DNA of 62,890 nt, taken from contig NZ_JAHLOS010000028.1 in assembly GCF_018917525.1 (NCBI RefSeq), positions 1 through 62,890 on the forward strand. The letters run 5' to 3'. The notes below the pieces were generated by a model. That model had not been told where the DNA came from. It was given only the letters and a program-made list of their open reading frames with translations, and did no database searches. The position numbers were made by a program, and so were the translations under genes. Source of the DNA: Enterococcus raffinosus (GTDB lineage: Bacteria; Bacillota; Bacilli; Lactobacillales; Enterococcaceae). Shown in pieces: positions 54,024 through 62,737 of this stretch. Each line of letters begins with the position of its first letter. Positions within the stretch are counted from its first letter, which is position 1.

Positions 54024-55304
54024 CTAATTCCCCACTTTTTCATTTTTTTCTAGTCTTATTGGCAGAACAATCTTTGCTGACTCTTTATTTGATTCGCTTG
54101 ATACTTCATACATTCCAGAATTTTTCTCGATTATGCGATTGATAATTTGTGAGTGTTCCCATTGAGACACAGTTTCTGTTGGCAACCCCAGTTTTACTTC
54201 CTTTGGATGTTCAATCGTTAGTACCACATGATGATTCTTCGTCAACATGTTAATCTTGATCCGTCGATCATGACTACTTTGTCTCGCCTCTTTTACTGCG
54301 CGGTCAAACAGACTTCCCAGCAATACCGCTAAGTCCTTCTCGTCCAGACCAATTTGTTTATCAATATGGATAGTGTAATCTAATTCAATGCCTTCTTTTT
54401 CACACTGGTCTTTTAGTGAAAAGAACATACTATCGACGACTTGGTTGCCTGTAAATCTTGTTCCGCTGCTATCAAAGTATTGCTGATAAACACCTTTCAT
54501 ATATTCTTTCACATAATTCAACTGATTTTCTGACAAAGCGTGTTCGATCTCTAAGTAATGCCTCTTGATGTCATGCATTAAGCGATTGTTTTTTTCTAAA
54601 TAGGCTTGATTTTGTTTCAGTTTATTCTCTTGAAACTCTACCTGTTTGGTGATGACGAGATTCTCTTCAAATATTCGTTGCGTCTTTTCCAGAAAGTAGC
54701 AAAAATAAATATTGATCCCACTTGTTAAGACCAATATTGCTGCGATAATCCCCTTCATTTGACTAGAAAATTCTAAACTTGTCACCACACTAATAAACAA
54801 TACAAAATTCAATGTAATCAACAGCCAGATCAAAATGTATTTTTTATCAAAATACTGAATCAATGTCGTCTTTTCACGGCGCAAGAGATTGAAAACGATT
54901 AATACCATCACTACTACCAGTTCGAGATAAATATCAGGTAATGCCGAACCATTCATAGCGTCATATTTTAAAACAGGCATCGTTGCCATTATGAGTATGG
55001 CATGGATAAAGTCCAGAATTACTGCCAATTGGACCAGCAATGCACTAGCCATCACCTTATTTACAAATGTCCCCTTAAAGAAAAACACAAGTGAACCAAC
55101 AATCATCACGACCGTTCTCAACACCGAAAACCAATCGAAAAGGAATAGCAGATAGGTTAACCCAAAGCATACAGTGAAGAATAAGAAGTAAGCATAGATA
55201 TTTCTTTGTTTCCTAACCAACAACAAATTGAAAAACAGCATAATCACCGCTAAATAGATGAGTGTATTAAGCATATTTTCAAAAATCAAACTAAAATCCA
55301 TCAT
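54024..55304 (-). CDS. AgrC/ComD-like sensor histidine kinase, second copy, eroded ATP-binding motifs
   Basis: About 426 residues with the same plan as the sensor at 51987-53240: six to seven helices (about 5-205), coiled coil, MHDIKRH (His near 244). The stretch from about 145 to 290 is nearly identical in the two copies, while the first three helices differ, so the sensing part may have been changed for another signal. The N-box is GSLFDRAV and the G-box is again unrecognisable. Start at ATGATGG after GAGAAGG. It is the gene facing switch 2, but the IS element lies between them. Confidence 0.82.
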   Translation of the reverse strand: MMDFSLIFENMLNTLIYLAVIMLFFNLLLVRKQRNIYAYFLFFTVCFGLTYLLFLFDWFSVLRTVVMIVGSLVFFFKGTFVNKVMASALLVQLAVILDFIHAILIMATMPVLKYDAMNGSALPDIYLELVVVMVLIVFNLLRREKTTLIQYFDKKYILIWLLITLNFVLFISVVTSLEFSSQMKGIIAAILVLTSGINIYFCYFLEKTQRIFEENLVITKQVEFQENKLKQNQAYLEKNNRLMHDIKRHYLEIEHALSENQLNYVKEYMKGVYQQYFDSSGTRFTGNQVVDSMFFSLKDQCEKEGIELDYTIHIDKQIGLDEKDLAVLLGSLFDRAVKEARQSSHDRRIKINMLTKNHHVVLTIEHPKEVKLGLPTETVSQWEHSQIINRIIEKNSGMYEVSSESNKESAKIVLPIRLEKNEKVGN

Positions 55305-55465
55305 TACCACACCTTCTCAATCAAAAAAATTATCACAAAACAAAATAATGTTCTATCATTATATTAATGATAACATTTCTTAATATATACTCAAAGAACT
55401 TATATAATTAATTTTATTATGTCCTATAAATCCATATTATGTTTAAATAATTTTAACTAATATAG

Positions 55466-56939
55466 GCAGAAGTCGCCCATCCTCTATAGGTGGGTGATGA
55501 ATGCCTTTTTGTTTTGATTCTGTTCCCTTCTTGTTCCCCTTTTGGTATAATAAATCAACGAACAAATCGAAGATAATAATGGTTTGATCCCTAACAAGCA
55601 TTCAGCTTTATGACTATCAATAGAAAGCGAGAACACGTGATGGAACGACTAAAAGCTTATAAATTCAGAATCTATCCAACGGAAGAACAAGAAATTTTCT
55701 TTGCTAAGTCTTTTGGCTGTGTCCGTAAAGTGTACAATCTAATGCTTGCGGATCGAATAAAAGCCTATGAAGAAATTAAGAATGATTCCTCTAAGAAAAT
55801 GCGTTTTCCAACACCTGCGAAATACAAGAATAATTATCCGTTTTTGAAAGAGGTAGACAGCCTTGCTTTGGCAAATACCCAACTCAATTTAGATAAAGCG
55901 TACAAGAATTTCTTTCGTGATCCATCTGTCGGCTTTCCTCGGTTCAAAAGTAAGAAGAATCCTGTTCAAAGTTATACCACCAATAATCAAAATGGAACCG
56001 TCGCTTTGGTGGATAATCAATTTATCAAACTGCCTAAAGTAAAAACCTTAGTCAGAATCAAACTTCATAGGCTTCCGAAAGGTGAGATTAAATCTGCTAC
56101 AATATCACGACATCCGAGTGGAAAATATCATATTTCTTTGTTGTGCAAAGAAGAAATGATTGAATTACCTAAAACCGATTCTGCAATTGGGATTGACCTT
56201 GGTATTACAAACTTTGCGATTCTTTCTGATGGTCAAACATTTGATAATAATAAATTCACTGCAAAAATGGAAAAGAAACTGAAACGTGAACAGCGCAAAT
56301 TATCAAGACGTGCACTTTTAGCCAAAAAGAAAGGCGTAAATCTCTTTGATGCTAAAAACTACCAAAAACAAAAACGCAAAGTGGCTAGACTACACGAAAA
56401 AGTAATGAATCAACGCAACGATTTTCTGAATAAGTTGAGTACAGAAATGATCAAAAATCACGATTTGATCTGTATTGAAGACTTGAACACTAAAGGTCTG
56501 TTGCGTAATCATAAATTAGCGAAAAGTATCACTGATGTTTCTTGGTTTAGTTTTGTCAATAAGCTGCAGTACAAGGCTGACTGGTACGGACGTGAAATCA
56601 TTAAGGTCGATAGATGGTTTCCATCTAGTCAACTTTGTTCAGAATGCGGACACAAAGACGGGAAGAAAACTCTCGACATTCGAGCATGGACGTGCCCTAT
56701 TTGTCATGCACATCATGACAGAGATATCAACGCTAGTATCAATATTCTGAGTGAAGGTCTGCGCTTGCACGCATTAGCTTAGATATAATCAAGAACCGTA
56801 GGAACTACGGGGATAGCTTGGTAAATAAGAGAAACCGCTGTGAGTAAAGAAATACACTTGCAAGTATGCTCTATTCCCAAGAAGCTCCCACTTCAAGCGT
56901 GAAGGACCGCTAGGTTTAGCTAAGTGGTGAGTAGTTCAC
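55466..56939 (+). mobile_element. TnpB-only IS200/IS605-family element (copy 1)
   Basis: The left end has an imperfect hairpin (GCCCATCC ... GGTGGGTGA, about 55474-55496). The right end is fixed at 56939 because it matches, up to TTCAC, the element at 62738-62890, after which the two flanks differ. There is no tnpA, so movement needs a transposase supplied from elsewhere. The left boundary is approximate. Confidence 0.75.
55640..56782 (+). CDS. tnpB: RNA-guided nuclease TnpB
   Basis: 380 residues from MERLKAYKFRIYP; a longer frame starts at 55610, but family members begin at this motif. RuvC catalytic residues are D186 (IGIDLG), E280 (CIEDLN) and D362 (HDRDINAS). The zinc-finger cysteines are in CSECG and CPIC. 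All are intact, so it should be active with a right-end RNA guide and cut matching targets beside its adjacent motif. Such nucleases help their element to persist. Codon use resembles that of the neighbours. Confidence 0.93.
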   Translation: MERLKAYKFRIYPTEEQEIFFAKSFGCVRKVYNLMLADRIKAYEEIKNDSSKKMRFPTPAKYKNNYPFLKEVDSLALANTQLNLDKAYKNFFRDPSVGFPRFKSKKNPVQSYTTNNQNGTVALVDNQFIKLPKVKTLVRIKLHRLPKGEIKSATISRHPSGKYHISLLCKEEMIELPKTDSAIGIDLGITNFAILSDGQTFDNNKFTAKMEKKLKREQRKLSRRALLAKKKGVNLFDAKNYQKQKRKVARLHEKVMNQRNDFLNKLSTEMIKNHDLICIEDLNTKGLLRNHKLAKSITDVSWFSFVNKLQYKADWYGREIIKVDRWFPSSQLCSECGHKDGKKTLDIRAWTCPICHAHHDRDINASINILSEGLRLHALA

Positions 56940-56959
56940 TTTTGTATCCATTTTATAAT
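56790..56959 (+). ncRNA. Probable omega RNA (reRNA) of TnpB with guide in the flank
   Basis: By analogy with known elements, the right end after tnpB gives the scaffold, conserved in the partial copy at 62738-62890, and the first 16-20 bases beyond 56939 (TTTTGTATCCATTTTATA) act as guide. Limits are approximate. Confidence 0.5.
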
Positions 56960-57150
56960 TCTTGTTCTCTGAACGTTATGATCTGTGAGAAAAACGATAA
57001 GAAGGTTCCTTTGATTTTCAAATAAATGGAATGTTATTATTTTAAGTGATTCGAATTTTTATCCGTAAAAAAAATGAAACGAACTATTATATCCCTATGT
57101 TTATCATTCGAATATAGCTGAGAGATAACACCAAGCAGGTAGGGAGAAAT
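56960..57150. other. Spacer between the IS element and switch 2
   Basis: About 190 bp without a gene. A minus-strand TATAAT at 57091-57086 could be a -10 box for leftward transcription toward the sensor genes, but its -35 is poor. Confidence 0.35.
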
Positions 57151-57176
57151 ATCTTAGTCTTGTGAAAACCAAGTAA
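57151..57176 (+). repeat. Left inverted repeat of switch 2
   Basis: ATCTTAGTCTTG then TGAAAAC then CAAG-TAA. Shares 17 of 23 positions with the switch 1 repeat. CTTG and CAAG half-sites flank a 7-bp centre. Confidence 0.7.
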
Positions 57177-57217
57177 ATACGTAAAAAATCAGTATTATCA
57201 ATAGATACAGAGTTTCC

Positions 57218-57234
57218 CCGACGGCTGTTGACGG
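57218..57234 (+). other. Left arm-type sites of switch 2
   Basis: CCGACGG at 57218 and TTGACGG at 57228, 10 bp apart, equivalent to the pair at 17655/17665. Confidence 0.55.
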
Positions 57235-57388
57235 CGAATGGAAAGTTATTTAAAGTGAATTATCCATATTTTTAATTTCAAATTAACTTTTTGAAGAATT
57301 GGTGAAAAGATATATACAAGTAAGCGTTTTTTTGAAAAAAAGCAAAAAAAGGGAGCCTATTGTTTAAGCAACAGAATTTTTTTATTAT

Positions 57389-58495
57389 TTAGCGGATCTT
57401 GTTTTCCATTTGATAGATAACGTTGGCTCGTGCCTCAATGAGTGAGTCTGCATAGGTATCTAATGTTAATTGAGTGGACGTATGTCCTAACAATGCACTG
57501 ACCGAAAGAATGTCTCCTTGTGCTTCTAAGCAACGTGTCGCAAAAGTATGGCGCAACTGGTGAAAATGAACATCTAATAGCTGACATTTTTTCCGAATAC
57601 GATGAAAATGATACGTTAACAAGCGTGGCTCGATTGGTTTATTTTTGCTTGAAAAAACAAATGTACCTTTCGATATTTTTCTTTGGCTAAGTAGAATTTT
57701 TCTCACTTTGTCTGACATAGGAATCAATCGAATTGAGGCATCCGTTTTTGAACTATCAAAAACTAATTGTGTTCTTTGTTCGCCATTACTTAAAGAAATT
57801 CGTTGATACGTATGAGTAATTTGAATCAGCTTTCGTTCAAAGTCAATATCGTTCCAACGTAATGCTGCTATCTCACCAATTCTCAAGCCAGTATGCAAGG
57901 ATAACACTGTCGGAATTCCATTCCCCTTTTTTTCAGCTAGGGCTGTCTTCTCTAACTGAAGTTGTTCTTTCCGACTTAACGCTCGAACCTTTCTTTTCTT
58001 CTCTTTTGGTAATTTGATTGTTGAAAAGCTATTTTCATTAATATGAGATTTTCTTTTTGCTTCATTGAGACATTGAATGACAATTCGGAAGATCACTTGG
58101 ATAGTGGACTTTTTCAAATTTTTCTCAAGCAGAGCGTTTAAAAGCTTTTGTCCAGTTACCTCTGTCAATTCGTTCAAAGGAATTTCTCCGATAATTGGTA
58201 TTACATAATTTCGCAATTTATAGCAGTAATTTGAATATGTTGCTGGTTTAACCTCAGAGCGAATCATGTGTAACCAATAATTGCTCCATTCTTCAAAGTA
58301 AATCGAAGAAATTCCTCTAACTTTCTGATAGGTTTGATATTGAATCTTCAACGGATACAGTTTTTCTCTGACTTCCTTCAACGTATGAGCGTATACATAG
58401 CCGTACTTGATTTTTCCTGACAAGCTTCTTCCTTTGACGTAGCGCCCCTCCCAACGTCCATCTTTTCTTCGGTAAATATTTTCTCCTCTTCGCAT
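57389..58495 (-). CDS. Tyrosine recombinase of switch 2
   Basis: 368 residues from MRRGENIY (58495), where AAGGAG lies upstream and which lines up with the first recombinase; a longer frame to 58570 runs through the arm sites. All catalytic residues are present: R205, K250, H312, R315, H338, Y348. About 60% identical by eye to the first recombinase along the entire length, including the arm-binding N-terminus (KDGRWEGR). Flanked by inverted repeats related to, but different from, those of switch 1, so each enzyme may have its own site specificity. No excisionase or phage gene adjacent. Confidence 0.92.
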   Translation of the reverse strand: MRRGENIYRRKDGRWEGRYVKGRSLSGKIKYGYVYAHTLKEVREKLYPLKIQYQTYQKVRGISSIYFEEWSNYWLHMIRSEVKPATYSNYCYKLRNYVIPIIGEIPLNELTEVTGQKLLNALLEKNLKKSTIQVIFRIVIQCLNEAKRKSHINENSFSTIKLPKEKKRKVRALSRKEQLQLEKTALAEKKGNGIPTVLSLHTGLRIGEIAALRWNDIDFERKLIQITHTYQRISLSNGEQRTQLVFDSSKTDASIRLIPMSDKVRKILLSQRKISKGTFVFSSKNKPIEPRLLTYHFHRIRKKCQLLDVHFHQLRHTFATRCLEAQGDILSVSALLGHTSTQLTLDTYADSLIEARANVIYQMENKIR

Positions 58496-58510
58496 TGTGA
58501 GTCTCCTTTT

Positions 58511-58529
58511 TTGACGGCTTAATTGACGG
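58511..58529 (+). other. Right arm-type sites of switch 2
   Basis: TTGACGG at 58511 and at 58523, 12 bp apart, just upstream of the recombinase start, as in switch 1. Confidence 0.6.
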
Positions 58530-58633
58530 TAAAAAGACCATCCCCATATCTTTATCCAATCGATATTCAATAATATAAATTAAATTGAATACGTTTAGAA
58601 ACAACTAAATATAAAATTTTATATTATTTTCTA

Positions 58634-58662
58634 TTGATTGTTATCTTAATATATATTAAAAT
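58634..58662 (+). promoter_or_regulatory. Outward promoter of switch 2
   Basis: TTGATT, 17 bp, TAAAAT. It reads right across the repeat toward the ComK-like gene at 59028. In the opposite orientation it would read toward the IS element and the sensor genes. Confidence 0.55.
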
Positions 58663-58715
58663 GCAGGTAATGAAAATACTTAAATTAGATAAAAAGCACA
58701 TTTATCAGATATTTT

Positions 58716-58741
58716 TTTCTTGTTATTCACAATAATAAGAT
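58716..58741 (-). repeat. Right inverted repeat of switch 2
   Basis: Read on the minus strand it is ATCTTATTATTG then TGAATAA then CAAGAAA. It agrees with the left repeat at 21 of 26 positions and with the switch 1 site at 16 of 23. Confidence 0.65.
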
Positions 58742-59027
58742 TTTTTTAACGAAAAAATAACACAATTTAAAAACAAAAGAATCTCACATATTTCAACAAT
58801 CCCTTCTTTCTTCATTGAAAGCAGGCTTTTTTGTCTCCCCTCGATTCTTTCTATGATTTTCTTTTTGTTTAAAATAAGCGAATCCAGAATAAATCTGAAA
58901 AACGATGAATAACAAGAAACGCATCTTTGCTGTTCTTAACTCAAAAAATGCAGAAAGATTCCTTCTTTTTCTTACGTACTTTTTTAACAGAACCACAAAA
59001 AAATACACTTAGGCAGGAGGAGTTTTT

Positions 59028-59753
59028 ATGTTTGATTTGCACGTAGGCAACTATTTGGATGACACAAAATGGTCTGATTTATGGGCGGAGTGTCTGGATA
59101 AGGCAATGCCGTTTCCCCCCCAGAAGGTTCGCGAAATTCATTGTCTCGTTCCTTTGCCCGATCGATCAGGGAATCTGATCATCGCTGAAAATGGTCTTTT
59201 TTTCAGCAATCAGAATTCTTTGACCATTCTGCATCAGTTTTCGGTCGCGTACTGCTTTCCCAGTTATGATATTTTGTCCTCGATGTTAACGGATATGGAG
59301 ACCTTTGGAAAATACAAACTACCTTGGGTTTGTCCTTACTTCTCGTTGTTCCCGCTATCTGGTTTGCCGCATTCGATCTGGATTAATCCATTGAAAATCG
59401 AAGACATTTATACTCATGAGGGTCGTCACTATGCGAAGCTGATTGATGGCTTTGTACTAGCGATACCGATTCGCCGTTACTATATCCTTTTACGTGCAGA
59501 GATGGCATGTGGTCTCCTGGCCTCGCTACAACAGGACTACTTCCTTTTTTCATCGCTAGGCGATACACCCATGGATTACTTAACACTGCCAAACACATCC
59601 TTCTCCCGTAGCTTAGTAAAGCGGCCCCTTCTGCAATTATTCGCGACACGTAAAGGAGAAATTTATCGTCGGTATCAACGTGCGCGTTTTCTTCATTATT
59701 ACGACCAATTAGTCGACTCTCCTGAAGCCATTCATTGGGAGAATTGGAATTAA
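59028..59753 (+). CDS. ComK-like protein
   Basis: 241 residues without signal peptide or membrane helix. The middle part follows ComK by eye: the YKLPWVCPYFSLFPLSGLPHSIWI segment corresponds to the ComK stretch with FLFPT and CGWIS, followed by a DGFVLAIP strand and a RR-Y-LLRAEM helix. ComK activates DNA-uptake genes in Bacillus; enterococcal relatives have been noted but little studied. It has a strong GGAGGAG site and its own terminator. The promoter of switch 2 points toward it from about 365 bp upstream, with no strong terminator between. The ComK call is an inference from motif order and should be tested by profile search. Confidence 0.6.
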   Translation: MFDLHVGNYLDDTKWSDLWAECLDKAMPFPPQKVREIHCLVPLPDRSGNLIIAENGLFFSNQNSLTILHQFSVAYCFPSYDILSSMLTDMETFGKYKLPWVCPYFSLFPLSGLPHSIWINPLKIEDIYTHEGRHYAKLIDGFVLAIPIRRYYILLRAEMACGLLASLQQDYFLFSSLGDTPMDYLTLPNTSFSRSLVKRPLLQLFATRKGEIYRRYQRARFLHYYDQLVDSPEAIHWENWN

Positions 59754-59759
59754 CTGCCA

Positions 59760-59792
59760 AACAAGCTGGATATTTCATCCAGCTTGTTTTTT
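59760..59792 (+). terminator. Terminator of the ComK-like gene
   Basis: Perfect 12-bp stem (59760-59771 with 59777-59788) followed by a T run. Confidence 0.9.
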
Positions 59793-60085
59793 ATATTCAA
59801 AAGTAACCGAACAAGCTGTCCTTCTTTTTTATTCAAATGTCAAATTCGAATTCTTCCTTCTAATTTCCAGCAATAAAATCGTGGATTCAACGTTTCTAGT
59901 AAAAAATTATTCGAAATTGCAAGGATTGGATCGAAATTGCGGGTCAACTATTTTGACGAAATGCTCTATTCTGTACTCAACGGCCGGAACAACGGATACA
60001 AACTCGCAGCATATGCTCTAAGAAAGAACCAACCATTGCAACAACTTTTCCCAACAAAAAACAAACAAAGGAGAAAGCGAAGTCT
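59793..60085. other. Spacer between ComK-like gene and small genes
   Basis: About 290 bp without a frame worth calling. It should contain the promoter of the next two genes. AAGGAG near 60069 precedes the next start. Confidence 0.4.
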
Positions 60086-60478
60086 ATGACAAATGACACA
60101 ACCTTAACGCTAAATCATCGACAGGTGTTTGGTTTAAAACTTGACACATTGGAAAAACGAATTACCCATATCTATCAGGAAACACAAAATTCGACACTAG
60201 CCATTAAATACGTTCTCGCCTTACGAGTACGTTGCCAGCTTAGCGCAAAAGAACACACCCAGATTCTAAAGGAGCTTGTTCGGCATCTATTCTTGAATAC
60301 CAAAGTATCACGCACAATGAAACGTTTCTTTTATTACTTTCAAGATTACTTCATGCTTCAAGAATGGCGCCTATTGACACTTAAACTATTTCCTGTCCGA
60401 AATTTCACTGAACAGACGAAGACATTTCTGCATTCTCAAATCGCAAAATTTCGTCCTGCTGAAGCTGAAGTCTCGTGA
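60086..60478 (+). CDS. Unknown small basic protein
   Basis: 130 residues, mostly predicted helix, rich in Lys/Arg, with many aromatic residues near MKRFFYYFQDYFML. No signal peptide, metal site or catalytic motif was seen, and I do not recognise the family. A reasonable AAGGAG site and a short distance (46 bp) to the next gene, which has its own ribosome binding site, suggest a two-gene unit. In Bacillus, DUF2922 genes are often paired with a small partner gene; this one does not look like the usual DUF1659 partner. Confidence 0.65.
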   Translation: MTNDTTLTLNHRQVFGLKLDTLEKRITHIYQETQNSTLAIKYVLALRVRCQLSAKEHTQILKELVRHLFLNTKVSRTMKRFFYYFQDYFMLQEWRLLTLKLFPVRNFTEQTKTFLHSQIAKFRPAEAEVS

Positions 60479-60524
60479 GAGAACAGACACGACCAATACA
60501 AAACAATAAAAGGAGAAAACAACA

Positions 60525-61109
60525 ATGAAAACAACAACAAATTTAGTAACAACTTTCCTAAATGGCGCCGGCAATAAACACCGCTGGACGTGTAAGGAAG
60601 TAAATCCAGATCTATCCGCTGAACAAATCAAAGAAGCGTGTGAATTAATGACTACCTTGGATCTATTTGAAAAAGACGGGGTGAAACTATTCACGTCCGT
60701 CGTTGGTGCAAAATATGTGACAATTTCGGAAAGAACCATCTTTGATAAAACAACCGAAGAAAACGAAAGTCAAACCACTCCTCAGCAAGCACCCGTTGAA
60801 ACTCAACTAGAAATTGCAAAAGAAGAACCGCAAGAGAGCTGCACTGTCGATGCACCGTGCCTAACACAAGTAAAAGAAGCGACGTCCGAAACCAGCACCC
60901 CAGCTAAAAGTCCGCGACGATCTCAAGCACAGTGCTCCGTTCCATCAATAGAGAAGAACATTGAGGACAAGACTATCCATGTTCCGTCCAAAGAAGCTCC
61001 TGCCACCGAACCTCCGGCGACTCAAAAAAGGAAAGCTACTACCAAAAAGCAGCGGCGGCTACTCGAGCTCTTTCAGAAGAATAAGCCAAAGAAAAGAAAA
61101 CGGCATTAA
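60525..61109 (+). CDS. DUF2922-like protein with long disordered basic tail
   Basis: 194 residues. The first 75 resemble DUF2922: a short strand-rich start (TTNLVTTFLNGAGNKHRW), LSAEQIKEACELMTTLDLFEKDGVKLFTSVVGAKYV and a closing TIFD. The remaining 120 are a low-complexity Glu/Thr/Pro-rich region ending in KKQRRLLELFQKNKPKKRKRH, much longer than usual for this family. Function unknown. The basic end could bind nucleic acid or the membrane. Confidence 0.7.
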   Translation: MKTTTNLVTTFLNGAGNKHRWTCKEVNPDLSAEQIKEACELMTTLDLFEKDGVKLFTSVVGAKYVTISERTIFDKTTEENESQTTPQQAPVETQLEIAKEEPQESCTVDAPCLTQVKEATSETSTPAKSPRRSQAQCSVPSIEKNIEDKTIHVPSKEAPATEPPATQKRKATTKKQRRLLELFQKNKPKKRKRH

Positions 61110-61166
61110 GGGCAGCTTTCTGCAAAAAAATCTCCATAGAACTAGCCAATTAGGCTAAAAGAAGTC

Positions 61167-61194
61167 CTCCGAAATGCGTGCACACATTTCGGAG
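61167..61194 (+). terminator. Stem-loop after the DUF2922-like gene
   Basis: Perfect 10-bp stem (61167-61176 with 61185-61194) followed by AGTGTTCTT. Weak T run, so probably a modest terminator. Confidence 0.65.
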
Positions 61195-61379
61195 AGTGTT
61201 CTTATGAAAAAGTCATGGCTTATTCAAATAGCGGCGGCTTGGCAAAAAAATAGGAAAATGATAAATTTCCAGATAGAAAAATGATAGTTATTGTCACTTG
61301 TGATGAATAACGTTAGTATTGAATGTGACCAGAAAGGACTTAGCTTTCTGATTCTGGCATGATGCTAAAGGAGATTACC

Positions 61380-62621
61380 ATGGGGAAACGAACATATTTA
61401 ATGATTGTAGCCGTGCTGGTCTTAATGGTTGGTGGGGGGATCTTTTTTTTCACTCAGCAGAGGTACAGCGTTCAGGATCGTCATCGACTAAAATTGCATA
61501 AGATCAATATCAGTAGTTTTGCTGATACAGACCAAATCCGCACCCATAATGTCGGACTTTCAGGGGTTAAATCGTATCAAGATCAGTTGATCTATTTTAA
61601 CGATGATCAGCTATTGAAGGTCGACCCGTTCTCTAAAAAATCCGTCCCGATCACATTACGTACGCTTAAAGAAGACGCCGCCTTGAGTTATTCGCTTAAC
61701 TACGAGGTCGAGGATATTTATGGGGATTATGCGTTAATCTGCATTCAAGGGGAGTTCAAAGTTGACCCCGAACAGTCGATTATTGAGATCGAAAGCTATA
61801 CTAAAAAATATTATTATGGATTGGTTCACTTGAAGGCGGAAAAACAGATCGGAGAATTTATCGAATTTGATAGCAAGGTGCCGCAGCATGTATTTTCATC
61901 CGACTATTTATATATCAAGTGCTATGGTTCGCCTACTGCTGAACGTTCGACAAAAGAAAATTTGCGTTCATTCATTTTGCAGATTGATCCAACTACAAAC
62001 AATGTTTTAGAAATCATTGAAAACAGTGCAGCGTATGATCGTTTAGATCAAGAATACTTCGATTTGAATAATCCGTCGCCAGATGATAAAGAATTAAGCA
62101 ACAGCGGAACAAAGCAGCTGATCGCAAATGAGGACAGTTATACGATTCAGGAGCTAGACACGAGGAAAGAAAGGAAGTACACCTTTCCTAAGGAAGAAGC
62201 GGATACTAAAAATGCTTATTTCGCCTATTCAGATGAGTGGGTAATCGAGGAATTGATCACCTATGTTTTCCCGTATTCGTCTTCTGAGCTTGAAGAGTAT
62301 CCAGACGCTGAATACGAAGACATCCCAGAATTTCACTACTACTTAAGAAATCTGAAAACAGAGAAACGCAAAGAGATTGATTTTGGCAAAATGAGTCCTT
62401 TTTTTGCCTCGAATCGTTTCATAAAAAAATCCGGCTACGTTATTTGGTTGTCAGATAGCCATACAGTGATCAAAGAGGGAATTAAGAAAAACACGGTCTA
62501 TCGCGATCATTTTACCTTACCAAAGGCGGATGATACACAACTGTTTGCTAAAGAGGACGGCACAGTCTTGTTGCTAAGCTATGACAGGACCAAAGAGGAA
62601 CTCTTGCTGTTTACTGAATGA
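61380..62621 (+). CDS. Membrane-anchored protein of unknown function
   Basis: 413 residues from MGKRTYLMIVAV (61380), which has AAAGGAGA upstream; an ATG at 61359 is less well placed. One N-terminal helix (about 6-24) anchors it, the rest being outside. The soluble part has repeated short strands (SYQDQLIYFNDDQLLKV, IYGDYALICIQGEF, IPEFHYYLRNLKTEKRKEIDF), as in beta-propeller proteins, but I could not assign a family. It is monocistronic and ends about 115 bp before the IS element copy 2. Confidence 0.7.
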   Translation: MGKRTYLMIVAVLVLMVGGGIFFFTQQRYSVQDRHRLKLHKINISSFADTDQIRTHNVGLSGVKSYQDQLIYFNDDQLLKVDPFSKKSVPITLRTLKEDAALSYSLNYEVEDIYGDYALICIQGEFKVDPEQSIIEIESYTKKYYYGLVHLKAEKQIGEFIEFDSKVPQHVFSSDYLYIKCYGSPTAERSTKENLRSFILQIDPTTNNVLEIIENSAAYDRLDQEYFDLNNPSPDDKELSNSGTKQLIANEDSYTIQELDTRKERKYTFPKEEADTKNAYFAYSDEWVIEELITYVFPYSSSELEEYPDAEYEDIPEFHYYLRNLKTEKRKEIDFGKMSPFFASNRFIKKSGYVIWLSDSHTVIKEGIKKNTVYRDHFTLPKADDTQLFAKEDGTVLLLSYDRTKEELLLFTE

Positions 62622-62737
62622 GTTGAAAGACAGTAACTTCTAATTTGGTTCACCAGAAAATGGAACACGCCCACTTGAAGCGAGCATTCAACGGGGCTTA
62701 TTCCTATTGCGTGAATTCATTTTTACTGGCTTCTTGG

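Larger units (their letters stand above)
57151..58741. mobile_element. Second recombinase segment with diverged inverted repeats (switch 2)
   Basis: 1591 bp with the same order of parts as switch 1: inverted repeat, GACGG pair 10 bp apart, recombinase, GACGG pair 12 bp apart, outward promoter, inverted repeat. The distances also agree (about 42-45 bp from left repeat to arm sites, about 185-198 bp on the right). The two repeats agree at 21 of 26 positions. Differences in the centre of the site may slow or prevent inversion. Confidence 0.7.

Noticed and set aside
51252-55304. Complete agr/fsr quorum-sensing system
   Set aside because: A response regulator and sensors are present, but no AgrB-like processing enzyme or AgrD-like peptide gene was found in the gaps.
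58793-59008. 71-codon basic minus-strand frame next to switch 2
   Set aside because: No ribosome binding site, a GTG start, and it overlaps the upstream region of the ComK-like gene.
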